Shown piece after piece: positions 19,075 through 24,939 of a DNA stretch of 41,103 nt. The stretch's first letter is position 1. Each line of letters starts with the position of its first letter. Source of the stretch: a virus; IMG/VR virus record IMGVR_UViG_3300031885_000044, positions 1-41,103 of that record, one strand, 5' to 3'. The translations under genes were made by a program, and so were the position numbers. Under the pieces are notes generated by a model. That model was not told where the DNA came from, ran no database searches, and was given only the letters and a program-made list of their open reading frames with translations.

Positions 19075-19266
19075 ATGAAAGAAAGAATTTTTGAAAATAA
19101 AGTAACTACCTATGCAGGTTGTTCTATCGCCTTCATTTTTGGGGGCGCCCTGATTGCCGGTCTCCTTATAGGCAAAATTGACGGTGCGACATTTGGGGCA
19201 AGCCTTACCGTTGTTGGGGTGTTTGCAACTGGATTAATATTATCTAAAGACAAAAAAGATGAATAA
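19075..19266 (+). CDS. Two-segment membrane protein, holin-like
   Basis: Encodes 63 residues with two hydrophobic helices (TYAGCSIAFIFGGALIAGLL and ATFGASLTVVGVFATGLIL) joined by a short turn and ended by a charged tail (SKDKKDE), the layout of a class II holin. It lies two bases after the DUF5675 gene and overlaps the next gene by eight bases. Confidence 0.6.
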   Translation: MKERIFENKVTTYAGCSIAFIFGGALIAGLLIGKIDGATFGASLTVVGVFATGLILSKDKKDE

Positions 19267-19831
19267 GTATCTATTGATTCTTTGCTGTGTATTTTTTGTG
19301 GCTTTATTGGGCGTTTCTTCGCTTTACGACATGGAGCGCAAAGAAACTAACCGATTAGGCAAAAACCAAACCGCATTACTCGAAGATGTTAAATTTTACC
19401 GCCTCAAAGATTCAGCCTCAGTTGCAGAAATAAAGGTTCTTAAGCTTACTAAATCAGAATTTAAAAACCAATTTCCCGAGGTTAAGAAAAAGGTCATTAA
19501 AGATGCAGGCATTCGTGAAAAGGATGTTATAGGATTAAATACCACGGTTATCGAAACAGACGTAAAAATAGACGTTCCTTTGATAACAAAAGACACTATG
19601 CAGTGTTTTGAGTATAATGATAAATACACCTTAATTTCTGGATGTATTACGCCTTCAAACCGTTTTGTAGGCATGTTCCATAGTGCAGATTCAATCTTTG
19701 GTATTCCGCACATTGAAAGACACAAATTTTGGTTTATAAGATGGGGGATTAAGTCGTATAAAATGACTGTTGTCTCTAAAAATCCAAATTCGACTATTAT
19801 TTTTACTGAAAGCGTGGCGGTTGTAGATTAA
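19259..19831 (+). CDS. Membrane-anchored periplasmic protein, spanin-like
   Basis: Encodes 190 residues: an N-terminal anchor (YLLILCCVFFVALLGVSSLY), a helical stretch and a beta-rich C-terminal part. The layout resembles DUF6549/DUF6808 proteins found at the end of Bacteroidetes phage lysis modules. A role in outer-membrane disruption (spanin) is likely by position. This is the last gene of the late rightward operon before the regulatory interval. Confidence 0.5.
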   Translation: MNKYLLILCCVFFVALLGVSSLYDMERKETNRLGKNQTALLEDVKFYRLKDSASVAEIKVLKLTKSEFKNQFPEVKKKVIKDAGIREKDVIGLNTTVIETDVKIDVPLITKDTMQCFEYNDKYTLISGCITPSNRFVGMFHSADSIFGIPHIERHKFWFIRWGIKSYKMTVVSKNPNSTIIFTESVAVVD

Positions 19832-19835
19832 TAGC

Positions 19836-19843
19836 TATATTTG
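19836..19843 (+). promoter_or_regulatory. Promoter -7 box for a short transcript
   Basis: tatatttg matches TAnnTTTG exactly, five bases after the spanin-like stop codon. Transcription from about 19850 would run only about 100 bases to the terminator at 19917-19948. No good -33 motif is evident. Confidence 0.5.
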
Positions 19844-19849
19844 CACTAT

Positions 19850-19948
19850 ACATATTGTATTTGCCCGATAAATAGTTCTCGCCCTCGAAGTTGGAAACTA
19901 CTTATTGTAAGATTTAAAGCCTCTGAATTAAACCTCAGAGGCTTTTTT
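19850..19948 (+). ncRNA. Candidate small RNA, about 100 nt
   Basis: The stretch lies between an exact TAnnTTTG box and a strong terminator and holds no convincing ORF. Internally, tagtt (19873-19877) can pair with aacta (19896-19900), giving a 5' hairpin before the terminator stem. Its 3' end is antisense to the last codons of the minus-strand gene 19928-20107. Start site and length are inferred. Confidence 0.4.
19917..19948. terminator. Bidirectional terminator between convergent units
   Basis: aagcctctga (19917-19926) pairs with tcagaggctt (19935-19944) over 10 bp, followed by a T-run to 19948. The minus strand also ends in an A/T-rich tail and the stop codon of the minus-strand gene lies inside the stem, so it should serve both directions. 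Confidence 0.85.
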
Positions 19949-20107
19949 ATATAACGAGCACCATGTTTTAGAAATCTCACAATCCACCTGCATAGGGTGT
20001 AATTTAGCGCAATTATACAACCCCCGACTTGCTAAAGTGCCATTTATACATTTGCCACAAGACGCTATTTTTCGCACCTCTTTATTTATTATTGCTTTTT
20101 TTGCCAT
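19928..20107 (-). CDS. Small cysteine-rich protein, minus strand, leaderless
   Basis: Encodes 59 residues (MAKKAIINKEVRK...) with five cysteines (C17, C20, C33, C43, C50) in a CGKC...C...C...C pattern that suggests metal binding. The start ATG (20107) lies six bases after an exact TATCTTTG box on the same strand (20121-20114), so the message is predicted to be leaderless. This is one of two minus-strand genes in the genome, convergent with the late operon and divergent from the early region, a position suited to an early regulatory or host-takeover protein. No family is recognised. Confidence 0.65.
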   Translation of the reverse strand: MAKKAIINKEVRKIASCGKCINGTLASRGLYNCAKLHPMQVDCEISKTWCSLYKKASEV

Positions 20108-20113
20108 AGTTTG

Positions 20114-20121
20114 CAAAGATA
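20114..20121 (-). promoter_or_regulatory. Minus-strand promoter -7 box
   Basis: On the minus strand this reads tatctttg, an exact TAnnTTTG match, six bases upstream of the ATG of the cysteine-rich protein. Confidence 0.6.
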
Positions 20122-20162
20122 TACAACATTTTGCTATCTTTACATCGCTTTCATAATGTTTT

Positions 20163-20201
20163 ACCACCCTTGCAACCGTTTTGGCTTGGGTGGTTTTTTT
20201 A
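20163..20201 (+). terminator. Rho-independent terminator
   Basis: accaccc (20163-20169) pairs with gggtggt (20188-20194), followed by seven T residues to 20200. It stops plus-strand read-through entering the early region. An imperfect box (tatcttta, 20134-20141) lies upstream, so another very short transcript is possible. Confidence 0.75.
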
Positions 20202-20216
20202 TTCCAAAAATTTAAC

Positions 20217-20224
20217 TATATTTG
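20217..20224 (+). promoter_or_regulatory. Promoter -7 box for a second short transcript
   Basis: tatatttg, an exact match to TAnnTTTG, followed about 110 bases later by a strong terminator and no ORF with an ATG. Confidence 0.55.
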
Positions 20225-20230
20225 CATCGA

Positions 20231-20341
20231 TAAAAGCGCTTAAAAGTTCTAATACAATTTTTTAAAGGAGGCGTTTTTTAAATCATTTTGCAAATTTTCG
20301 TAAAGTCGGAGCGCCAAACGTGGACGTGTACCGACTTTTTT
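20231..20341 (+). ncRNA. Candidate small RNA with anti-SD-complementary core
   Basis: Predicted transcript from the 20217 box to the terminator at 20302-20341. It has an aagcgctt palindrome near its 5' end and an aaaggagg stretch (20264-20271) with no ATG in reach. The latter is fully complementary to the 3' end of 16S rRNA, in a phage whose genes otherwise lack Shine-Dalgarno sequences. A TTG-started 24-codon ORF (20289-20363) exists but is unconvincing because it runs through the terminator. Confidence 0.4.
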
Positions 20342-20342
20342 A
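20302..20342 (+). terminator. Rho-independent terminator
   Basis: aaagtcgg (20302-20309) pairs with ccgacttt (20331-20338) with a structured 21-base interior and six T residues (20336-20341). It closes the candidate small RNA or attenuates entry into the early operon. Confidence 0.8.
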
Positions 20343-20431
20343 TGCAGCAATTTCTTATTTAGAACCAAACTAAATAACGTAAAAAGAGTGTTAAATTACA
20401 TCATTTTCTAACAAGGTATTACTATTATGCT

Positions 20432-20439
20432 TATCTTTG
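20432..20439 (+). promoter_or_regulatory. Promoter of the first early unit
   Basis: tatctttg matches TAnnTTTG, 41 bases upstream of ATG 20481. It is the last promoter seen before cassette array 1 and probably drives it. No clear -33 motif. Confidence 0.6.
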
Positions 20440-20480
20440 AATATGAGATAGCAATTAAGCTACTCTGAAAAACAAGCAAG

Positions 20481-20660
20481 ATGAAAACTTACATCGCATT
20501 CGCAAAAGAAAACAAAGGATTTAAAATTGTAGCAATCGAAGCCAATAGCATATTAGAAGCCTATTCCTTATTGAAATCAAGAGGCTTTAAAGTTAATAAG
20601 TCGTCAATTCAATCAAGTGCCGTAAGCATTGATTACGTTTCTTGCGAAAAGTCAATATAA
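20481..20660 (+). CDS. Small early protein of unknown function
   Basis: Encodes 59 residues (MKTYIAFAKENKGFKIVAIE...), with a beta-alpha-beta feel and the segment ANSILEAYSLLKSRGFKV, typical of small phage proteins that resemble a single ferredoxin-like or dsRBD-sized fold. First gene after the 20432 promoter, with an A-rich start region. No family recognised. Confidence 0.6.
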   Translation: MKTYIAFAKENKGFKIVAIEANSILEAYSLLKSRGFKVNKSSIQSSAVSIDYVSCEKSI

Positions 20661-20717
20661 TCCACCGCCCGAAACCTCACGAAAGTAGGGCTATTTTTAA
20701 CTATAAAACAGAAAGCA

Positions 20718-20969
20718 ATGAGAACAGTACAACAAGAAGAAATTTTAAGAAAATCAGTTTTATTCGCTGGCTTATTTGTCGAAGCGGTTTGTATTTTTAG
20801 GGACAAACCGCTTAAAAAATGGGCTGCCATTCCGATAGGTAGCGAATGTTTAGAGTTGCCTTTATTGGATAATTTCAATATTGCCCCATCTAGATTGAGT
20901 AATATATCTGCTCCCTATGGTAATTATTGTGTTACCGAGGAAAGTCTTGTGTTTTTTAATGAAGCCTAA
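20718..20969 (+). CDS. First-cassette protein of unknown function
   Basis: Encodes 83 residues with a hydrophobic N-terminal part (SVLFAGLFVEAVCIF) and WAAIPIGSECLELPLLDNFN. The stop TAA is the TAA of the attC-1 R'' core (gcctaac), so the coding sequence ends inside the recombination site, as for several other cassettes here. ATG 20718 follows aaacagaaagca, a start region also seen before 26370 and 35417. Function unknown. Confidence 0.6.
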   Translation: MRTVQQEEILRKSVLFAGLFVEAVCIFRDKPLKKWAAIPIGSECLELPLLDNFNIAPSRLSNISAPYGNYCVTEESLVFFNEA

Positions 20970-21037
20970 CGAACGGGGCTTGTTTCAGCCTTTGTGTTGC
21001 GCCTGCGGCAAAGGTGGTCAGCAAACACGTGTTAGCG
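20964..21037 (+). repeat. attC-like site 1 (74 bp, short type)
   Basis: R'' gcctaac (20964-20970) and R' gttagcg (21031-21037). The interior has the cggggcttg box, tgttt pairing with aaaca, cctttg pairing with caaagg, and a tgtgttgcgcctgcggca apex shared with sites 13 and 15. No start codon inside. Confidence 0.8.
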
Positions 21038-21068
21038 GTAGGTTTTATTTAATCTTAATTTAGTCAAA

Positions 21069-21317
21069 ATGAAAAAAGAAAAAACTATGAGGCTGCTTTT
21101 TGAGGAAAAGAAAAAGTTAGTCCTAAAAACTAAGATAGCAGGTGAAAGTCTCGATAGATTAATTAATAATAAATGGGGTTTTCATTATTCTGAAACTGAT
21201 GATGATAAAATTATTGATACTCTAGATTACGGCACAACATCGTTAACATTTAAAGATTTTGTAGAGCGAATGGACGAGTACAAACTATCGGTTGAAAAAT
21301 GTGGTTCTTTTCGGTAA
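21069..21317 (+). CDS. Cassette protein of unknown function
   Basis: Encodes 82 residues, strongly basic at the N-terminus (MKKEKTMRLLFEEKKKLVLKTK) and acidic in the middle (ETDDDKIIDTLDYG). It has its own start 32 bases after the R' core, behind an A/T-rich leader of the kind that begins the non-fused cassettes. The cassette ends GTTAGCGGTA and TACCGCTAAC are complementary for 10 bases. No family recognised. Confidence 0.6.
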   Translation: MKKEKTMRLLFEEKKKLVLKTKIAGESLDRLINNKWGFHYSETDDDKIIDTLDYGTTSLTFKDFVERMDEYKLSVEKCGSFR

Positions 21318-21330
21318 ATTCTAAACTTAC

Positions 21331-21408
21331 CGCTAACTGACGGCTGTATATTTAACCGCCTTGTAACTAACACACATCATCGGCGGTTGAATGTACAGCG
21401 TGTTATGC
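21331..21408 (+). repeat. attC-like site 2 (78 bp)
   Basis: R'' cgctaac (21331-21337), R' gttatgc (21402-21408). The arm gctgtatatttaaccgcc (21343-21360) pairs with ggcggttgaatgtacagc (21382-21399) with two G-U or mismatch positions, around a 21-base loop. Confidence 0.85.
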
Positions 21409-21449
21409 GCTTTTAAATTTTGTATAGTCATAACTTAATAATTAATAAA

Positions 21450-21806
21450 ATGGAAGCAATCGAATTAAGCAATCAATTGAGAAGTGGCAATCTGATTAAT
21501 TATATGGGAAAGCCAATAAAGTGTAGTATATCAACAATTTTCGCAGTGTCTAAATGTATTGGAGATTCTTTTTTATACCAACCGATTTTATTAACAGATG
21601 AATTTCTGATTGAACTTGGATTTGAGCAAAGAAAAAATTACGATTGTTATGGAGTTATTTTTGATAATATTAGATTCTCCTATTTTTTAAACAAAGAGTG
21701 GTTAAAAATTGATTCGATGGATGTCTTTAGGAAAATTAAATACGTCCACGAATTACAAAATATCATTCATTCATTAACTCTTAAAGAGTTGCAGTATCAG
21801 TCTTAA
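21450..21806 (+). CDS. Bacteroidetes accessory protein with YVHELQN motif
   Basis: Encodes 118 residues. The ordered motifs ELSNQLRSGNLI, LTDEFLIELGFE and IKYVHELQNIIHSLTLKEL occur in a widespread family of small Bacteroidetes phage and chromosomal proteins without known function. ATG 21450 follows a typical A-rich cassette leader; an ATG-less extension upstream begins at TTG 21420 in the same frame. The cassette ends GTTATGCGC/GCGCATAAC are complementary. Function unknown. Confidence 0.65.
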   Translation: MEAIELSNQLRSGNLINYMGKPIKCSISTIFAVSKCIGDSFLYQPILLTDEFLIELGFEQRKNYDCYGVIFDNIRFSYFLNKEWLKIDSMDVFRKIKYVHELQNIIHSLTLKELQYQS

Positions 21807-21810
21807 TTGC

Positions 21811-21945
21811 GCATAACGGTTCGGGTATTAGCTTTCGTTGCCGTTGCTTGATTAACTACAAATGATTATTAAACGCTTAAAACTTAAATATATGAACAAG
21901 CTTTCAAAAGAAATACAAGGCAATGAAGCTAATACCTTGTTACCA
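21811..21945 (+). repeat. attC-like site 3 (135 bp, leader-bearing)
   Basis: R'' gcataac (21811-21817), R' gttacca (21939-21945). The arm ggtattagctttcgttgcc (21824-21842) pairs with ggcaatgaagctaatacc (21919-21936). The enlarged loop carries ATG 21892, whose frame reads through the right arm and R' into the next cassette. Confidence 0.85.
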
Positions 21946-22113
21946 GCAGTTAGTTGGTATAAATCGCTTTCGCTTCAACAAAGAATGGGATTAAAAGAAG
22001 TATCAGCATTAATTTGTGGTATGAAATGGGAAGATTTTAAAATACTATTTACACCACGAGAAAGGCTTGAAATACTACACAACAAATTAATGTTGGAAGG
22101 TTTCGATGTCTAA
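21892..22113 (+). CDS. Split cassette ORF: attC-3 leader fused to cassette body
   Basis: Encodes 73 residues. Residues 1-16 (MNKLSKEIQGNEANTL) are coded by the attC-3 loop and right arm. The body from LPAVSWYK onward belongs to the next cassette, with the presumed crossover between TTG and TTA codons (21939/21940). The body has internal methionines at residues 32 and 41. An additional upstream ATG (21862) is in frame. The body motifs (SLSLQQRMGLKEVSALICGM, then RERLEILHNKLMLEGF) are helical. Function unknown. Confidence 0.6.
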   Translation: MNKLSKEIQGNEANTLLPAVSWYKSLSLQQRMGLKEVSALICGMKWEDFKILFTPRERLEILHNKLMLEGFDV

Positions 22114-22117
22114 TTGC

Positions 22118-22250
22118 TGGTAACGTTACGATTATTTGCGTTTGGTGGGGTGTTACACCACCAAAGATTATTAACACCACAAAATTTTAAAATATGCAGA
22201 TAGATTCTAAAAAACACATCACCCCCACTGACGCAAATAATGTGTTAGCG
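22118..22250 (+). repeat. attC-like site 4 (133 bp, leader-bearing)
   Basis: R'' tggtaac (22118-22124), R' gttagcg (22244-22250). attatttgcgtttggtgggg (22131-22150) pairs with cccccactgacgcaaataat (22222-22241). Start codon ATG 22194 lies in the loop. Confidence 0.85.
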
Positions 22251-22397
22251 GCTGGCTATTCTTTCAAATTGGGAGATTTTCAATTGGTATTAGATGAAGA
22301 TACAGGAGAGTTAAAGGTTATAGTTCATAAAAACAAATTAAGGTTAACGATTAAACCAAATAGTGATAATAGTTGCACCCTTGTAGCTTGCCGCTAA
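22194..22397 (+). CDS. Split cassette ORF: attC-4 leader fused to a Met-less body
   Basis: Encodes 67 residues. Residues 1-17 (MQIDSKKHITPTDANNV) are coded within attC-4. The body (LAAGYSFKLGDFQLVLDEDT...) contains no methionine, so without the attC leader it has no ATG start. Crossover falls between GTG and TTA codons (22244/22245). The stop TAA is part of the R'' core of attC-5, so both gene ends lie in recombination sites. The body looks like a small all-beta domain. Function unknown. Confidence 0.6.
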   Translation: MQIDSKKHITPTDANNVLAAGYSFKLGDFQLVLDEDTGELKVIVHKNKLRLTIKPNSDNSCTLVACR

Positions 22398-22516
22398 CGG
22401 TTTCGGGCTTGGCGAAGTTGCCGAACACAAAACTTCATTAGAATTACAAATGTTTAAATTAATATAAAATGTCAAAAGAAAACGAAAACGGCAATTTTGC
22501 CAAACCGATGTTAGGT
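22392..22516 (+). repeat. attC-like site 5 (125 bp, leader-bearing)
   Basis: R'' cgctaac (22392-22398), R' gttaggt (22510-22516). cggtttcgggcttggcgaag plus ttgccg on the left pairs with cggcaattttgccaaaccg (22489-22507). The left arm is followed by gccgaacacaaa and attagaattacaaat, a loop sequence shared with site 16. Confidence 0.82.
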
Positions 22517-22651
22517 GCAGTTAAATATAAGTTTTGGCTTCATAACGGAGAGCTTCTATACAGTTGCAAAACCGATGAAAAAAAGAATAAGTATGAACGT
22601 GGGTTGAAAGCAAAAAATGTAAAATATACATTGGAGGTTGTCGGTGCTTAA
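22469..22651 (+). CDS. Split cassette ORF: attC-5 leader fused to a Met-less body
   Basis: Encodes 60 residues. Residues 1-14 (MSKENENGNFAKPM) come from attC-5 and the body (LGAVKYKFWLHNGELLYSCK...) has no methionine. The crossover lies between ATG and TTA codons, so that ATG (22508) is itself an alternative start. The leader segment GNFAKPM resembles GNDAKPV of the attC-6 leader because both are coded by the same attC arm. Function unknown. Confidence 0.6.
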   Translation: MSKENENGNFAKPMLGAVKYKFWLHNGELLYSCKTDEKKNKYERGLKAKNVKYTLEVVGA

Positions 22652-22655
22652 TTGC

Positions 22656-22787
22656 ACCTAACGGATGGGGCTTGGCGTTCGTTGCCTATTTTAAAAACGA
22701 ACATTTTAAAAAACCAAAATGAAATTAAAAACAGAAAACTTCAAGACTACCACAGATTTAGGCAATGACGCCAAACCCGTGTTAGCG
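22656..22787 (+). repeat. attC-like site 6 (132 bp, leader-bearing)
   Basis: R'' acctaac (22656-22662, a perfect RYYYAAC), R' gttagcg (22781-22787). gggcttggcgttcgttgcc (22668-22686) pairs with ggcaatgacgccaaaccc (22761-22778). ATG 22719 lies in the loop. Confidence 0.85.
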
Positions 22788-22967
22788 GATAGTTCTTTAT
22801 CCGTTTTATTGGATTACGAAATTAGAAGTAGTTGGTGGGCTTCTTGGATTGGTTGGGATTGGGGGCAAGAACTTTCAGGTAAATACTTTGCTTGGAAAAC
22901 GAGCAGAAAGTATGTAAGGTATAAGCAGTCAAAGGTGTGGGAGCAACGGATAAAGAATTTCCGCTAA
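22719..22967 (+). CDS. Split cassette ORF: attC-6 leader fused to a Met-less body
   Basis: Encodes 82 residues. Residues 1-21 (MKLKTENFKTTT..., ending NDAKPV) come from attC-6. The 61-residue body (LADSSLSVLLDYEIRSSWWA...) is Trp-rich and basic and has no methionine. Crossover lies between GTG and TTA (22781/22782). The stop TAA forms part of the R'' of attC-7. Function unknown. Confidence 0.6.
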   Translation: MKLKTENFKTTTDLGNDAKPVLADSSLSVLLDYEIRSSWWASWIGWDWGQELSGKYFAWKTSRKYVRYKQSKVWEQRIKNFR

Positions 22968-23061
22968 CGAATGGTTGTATGTGTTCGGTTTTGCCACACA
23001 CACACTTCAATTCAAAGCACAAAAGCCAATTGGCAAAACTGACATATACAACGTGTTATGC
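22962..23061 (+). repeat. attC-like site 7 (100 bp)
   Basis: R'' cgctaac (22962-22968), R' gttatgc (23055-23061). gttgtatgtgttcggttttgcc pairs with ggcaaaactgacatatacaac (23032-23052) with few mismatches. The loop is C/A-rich and contains no start codon, so the next gene uses its own. Confidence 0.85.
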
Positions 23062-23093
23062 GTTGATTATTATTAATTTAAACTAAAATAAAA

Positions 23094-23357
23094 ATGGAAA
23101 CAATTGTAAAAATTACGTGGGATGAACCACAAATGAAAGAATGGTTATGTGCCGATAATATTCAAATCGCGTTATCTGCATATTGTAAAAACACAAAATT
23201 TGAGGTAAAAGAAGTTGAACCACAAATGCCGAGTGATGAAGAAATTCAACATTTAACTTTACAAGATGCAAAAGAGCGTGAAGTTTTGTGTTACGAAGGA
23301 CATGAATTAATTATGAAAGCTGGAATAAAGCACGGACTTTCTTTAATTAACGCATAA
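23094..23357 (+). CDS. Cassette protein of unknown function
   Basis: Encodes 87 residues, acidic (METIVKITWDEPQMKEWLCA...EVKEVEPQMPSDEEIQHLTL). ATG 23094 follows a 33-base A/T-rich leader after the R' core. The stop TAA is contributed by the R'' of attC-8. Cassette ends GTTATGCGTT/AACGCATAAC are complementary for 10 bases. No family recognised. Confidence 0.6.
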   Translation: METIVKITWDEPQMKEWLCADNIQIALSAYCKNTKFEVKEVEPQMPSDEEIQHLTLQDAKEREVLCYEGHELIMKAGIKHGLSLINA

Positions 23358-23414
23358 CGGACGGGGCTTGTTGCATACCGCTTTTTCTGCGGTTGAAACA
23401 AGGACGTGTTATGC
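23352..23414 (+). repeat. attC-like site 8 (63 bp, short type)
   Basis: R'' gcataac (23352-23358), R' gttatgc (23408-23414). cttgtt pairs with aacaag and accgc with gcggt around a 5-T apex. The sequence is a near copy of site 10, with a compensatory T-A to C-G change at 23371/23398. Confidence 0.87.
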
Positions 23415-23448
23415 GCTTTTAAATTTTTTAAATCTAAAAAATAAAATT

Positions 23449-23616
23449 ATGGAATTTATTATTAGTTGTGTTGGCTTCATCCTTTTATGGGTGGCTACAG
23501 ATGTAGGAAGAAAAGAAGTTGATAAAATAGTCTTTTTTCGTAGTAAATGGTTTGTTATTTTTGCCTTAATCACAATCGGAGTATTGCTTATTAAAAACGC
23601 TCATAACTTCAACTAG
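23449..23616 (+). CDS. Small two-segment membrane protein in a cassette
   Basis: Encodes 55 residues with two hydrophobic segments (MEFIISCVGFILLWVATDVG and KWFVIFALITIGVLLIK). ATG 23449 follows the standard A/T-rich cassette leader; the frame is open further upstream through attC-8 but has no ATG there. Function unknown; small membrane proteins of this shape can act in superinfection exclusion. Confidence 0.5.
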   Translation: MEFIISCVGFILLWVATDVGRKEVDKIVFFRSKWFVIFALITIGVLLIKNAHNFN

Positions 23617-23638
23617 GGTAGTGTCCTGTTTTAATTGC

Positions 23639-23672
23639 GCATAACAACCTTATATATGCCATAAATGTAATA
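23639..23672 (+). repeat. attC-like half site 9, right end of array 1
   Basis: R'' gcataac (23639-23645) matches the start of its cassette (GTTATGCGC at 23408). No R' or long right arm follows; only ttat (23650-23653) can pair with ataa (23661-23664). The array seems to end here in phage backbone sequence. Confidence 0.5.
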
Positions 23673-23680
23673 CAAAACAC

Positions 23681-23860
23681 ATGAAACTAACTGAAATTAA
23701 GCATATTAGATTTTCAAAACAACAAATTGAAAGTTTAGAAATTTTAAAGGCTTATAATGTTGATGTTTCGCAGTTTATAAGACAGGCAATTAAAGAGAAG
23801 ATTAAGCGAGATTGGCCGTCAATTAAGGAGGCTAAAAACAAAGAAAAATTACCTTTTTAA
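23681..23860 (+). CDS. Ribbon-helix-helix-like small protein
   Basis: Encodes 59 residues (MKLTEIKHIRFSKQQIESLE...). The strand-helix-helix order with IRFSKQQIESLEILKAYNV then SQFIRQAIKEKIKRD matches a CopG/Arc-type DNA-binding fold, and the C-terminus is basic. Backbone gene directly after array 1. Probably a small transcriptional regulator. Confidence 0.6.
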   Translation: MKLTEIKHIRFSKQQIESLEILKAYNVDVSQFIRQAIKEKIKRDWPSIKEAKNKEKLPF

Positions 23861-23871
23861 AACAAAACATT

Positions 23872-24300
23872 ATGACTTACGACCAACAACTAAAAGTATG
23901 GCTTAAATTACCTGAGCAAAAAGATATAAACATTAATGCGTCCGAAAAACTATTAGGATTGCGACGTGGCATTATATCAAATTGGCTTGCCAAAAACGAT
24001 GAAAGGCCTTTAAAATTTGAGTATATCCCTCGAATTGTTAAGCACTTCAATAAACGAGGCTTCATAACTGATCCCGAAACTTTAACCATTAAAGACCTTT
24101 TGCGAGACGAAAATTTCAAAGTGATTTACGAACCAAAAAAACGTGGCAATACGCTGTTTTTTGATAAGCCGTCGAAATGTTATTTGGTAATTTCGGATAT
24201 TCACGAGATATTTAGGAGCTCTACGGATTGGTATATTTATTTACAAAATAGCGATATGTGGCTTTTTAGCGATGAAAAAATAGATGTAATTAAGGTATAA
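23872..24300 (+). CDS. Possible helix-turn-helix regulator
   Basis: Encodes 142 residues. Residues 15-50 (KDININASEKLLGLRRGIIS, then NWLAKNDERPLKFEYIPRIV) look like a helix-turn-helix of the kind that tests recognition by a short first helix pair. The C-terminal half is beta-rich (SKCYLVISDIHEIF, WYIYLQNSDMWLF). It ends the first early unit. A regulatory role is inferred. Confidence 0.5.
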   Translation: MTYDQQLKVWLKLPEQKDININASEKLLGLRRGIISNWLAKNDERPLKFEYIPRIVKHFNKRGFITDPETLTIKDLLRDENFKVIYEPKKRGNTLFFDKPSKCYLVISDIHEIFRSSTDWYIYLQNSDMWLFSDEKIDVIKV

Positions 24301-24327
24301 AACTTAGCTTAATTAATTTAATTTTTG

Positions 24328-24335
24328 TATCTTTG
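24328..24335 (+). promoter_or_regulatory. Promoter of the recombination gene unit
   Basis: tatctttg matches TAnnTTTG, 56 bases upstream of ATG 24392. No clear -33 motif. The leader aggttaagccgattacct can form a short stem. Confidence 0.55.
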
Positions 24336-24391
24336 ATGAGGTTAAGCCGATTACCTGCAAAATTGGTATTATTGAAAGCAAAATTAAAAAT

Positions 24392-24937
24392 ATGGAAACG
24401 GATATTGATTGTATGAAGTATCGAAAATCTACCCATTTAGCGAGCGTAGATATCGAGGCTATTATAGCCGAAAAAGGAAGTTGTGAATTAACTATTAAGC
24501 TTGCATTTTACGATAAGGGTGTGGATGTAAGCGGAAACAAAACAGATGGGTATTTTTTAAGGTTCGAAGAAAGTGGAATTAAAGATATGGTTGTCAATTC
24601 TGGCAACCGAAAAAAAATATCTGCAATTGTTAAAGAACTTAAAAATTTAACTCCAGTAGAAAGCCGAAACCTTACTAATTGGGTAGGGGTTAAGCTTGGT
24701 TTTAAAGTTGACCCCAACGTTAAAATGATGGGGCAAATAGTGGGTGGGATTATTGTAGACTCACAATACAAGCAAGTGCCTAAAAAAACACTAGAAGAGG
24801 CTTTAAAATCACTAGCAGAGGTTAAGAGTAGAGAGTCATTCGCTGAGGCTATGCGTGTTTTTTATGAGTTTATGCCAAATACTGAGGTTATTGCAAAATG
24901 TACTGAGTTATCAAAATTATACCCAAAATCTAAATAG
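24392..24937 (+). CDS. Protein paired with YqaJ exonuclease, function unknown
   Basis: Encodes 181 residues. The N-terminal half is beta-rich and the C-terminal half helical (KTLEEALKSLAEVKSRESFA). It ends two bases before the exonuclease gene, the place where phages put an annealase, an SSB-like protein or another recombination partner, but no RecT, Erf or OB-fold motif is visible. ATG 24413 is an alternative start. Function inferred from the pairing only. Confidence 0.5.
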   Translation: METDIDCMKYRKSTHLASVDIEAIIAEKGSCELTIKLAFYDKGVDVSGNKTDGYFLRFEESGIKDMVVNSGNRKKISAIVKELKNLTPVESRNLTNWVGVKLGFKVDPNVKMMGQIVGGIIVDSQYKQVPKKTLEEALKSLAEVKSRESFAEAMRVFYEFMPNTEVIAKCTELSKLYPKSK

Positions 24938-24939
24938 TT

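Larger units (their letters stand above)
20682..23645 (+). mobile_element. Integron-like cassette array 1 (nine cassettes)
   Basis: Genes from 20718 to 23616 are separated by attC-like palindromes at 20964, 21331, 21811, 22118, 22392, 22656, 22962, 23352 and a half site at 23639. All are in the same orientation as the genes. Cassettes are 266-537 bases and carry one small ORF each. Cassettes 2-9 have complementary ends (for example GTTATGCGC with GCGCATAAC at 21402/21809). The left boundary is uncertain: G|TAGGGCT at 20681/20682 is a poor core but begins a typical A/T-rich cassette leader. No integrase is encoded anywhere. Confidence 0.75.

Noticed and set aside
20289-20363. 24-codon ORF with TTG start after the aaaggagg motif
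   Set aside because: It runs through a strong terminator, uses TTG, and the spacing to the SD-like motif is too long.
19831-20480. tRNA genes or an attachment site in the regulatory interval
   Set aside because: No cloverleaf pattern or CCA end is visible, and without an integrase there is no reason to call an att site here.
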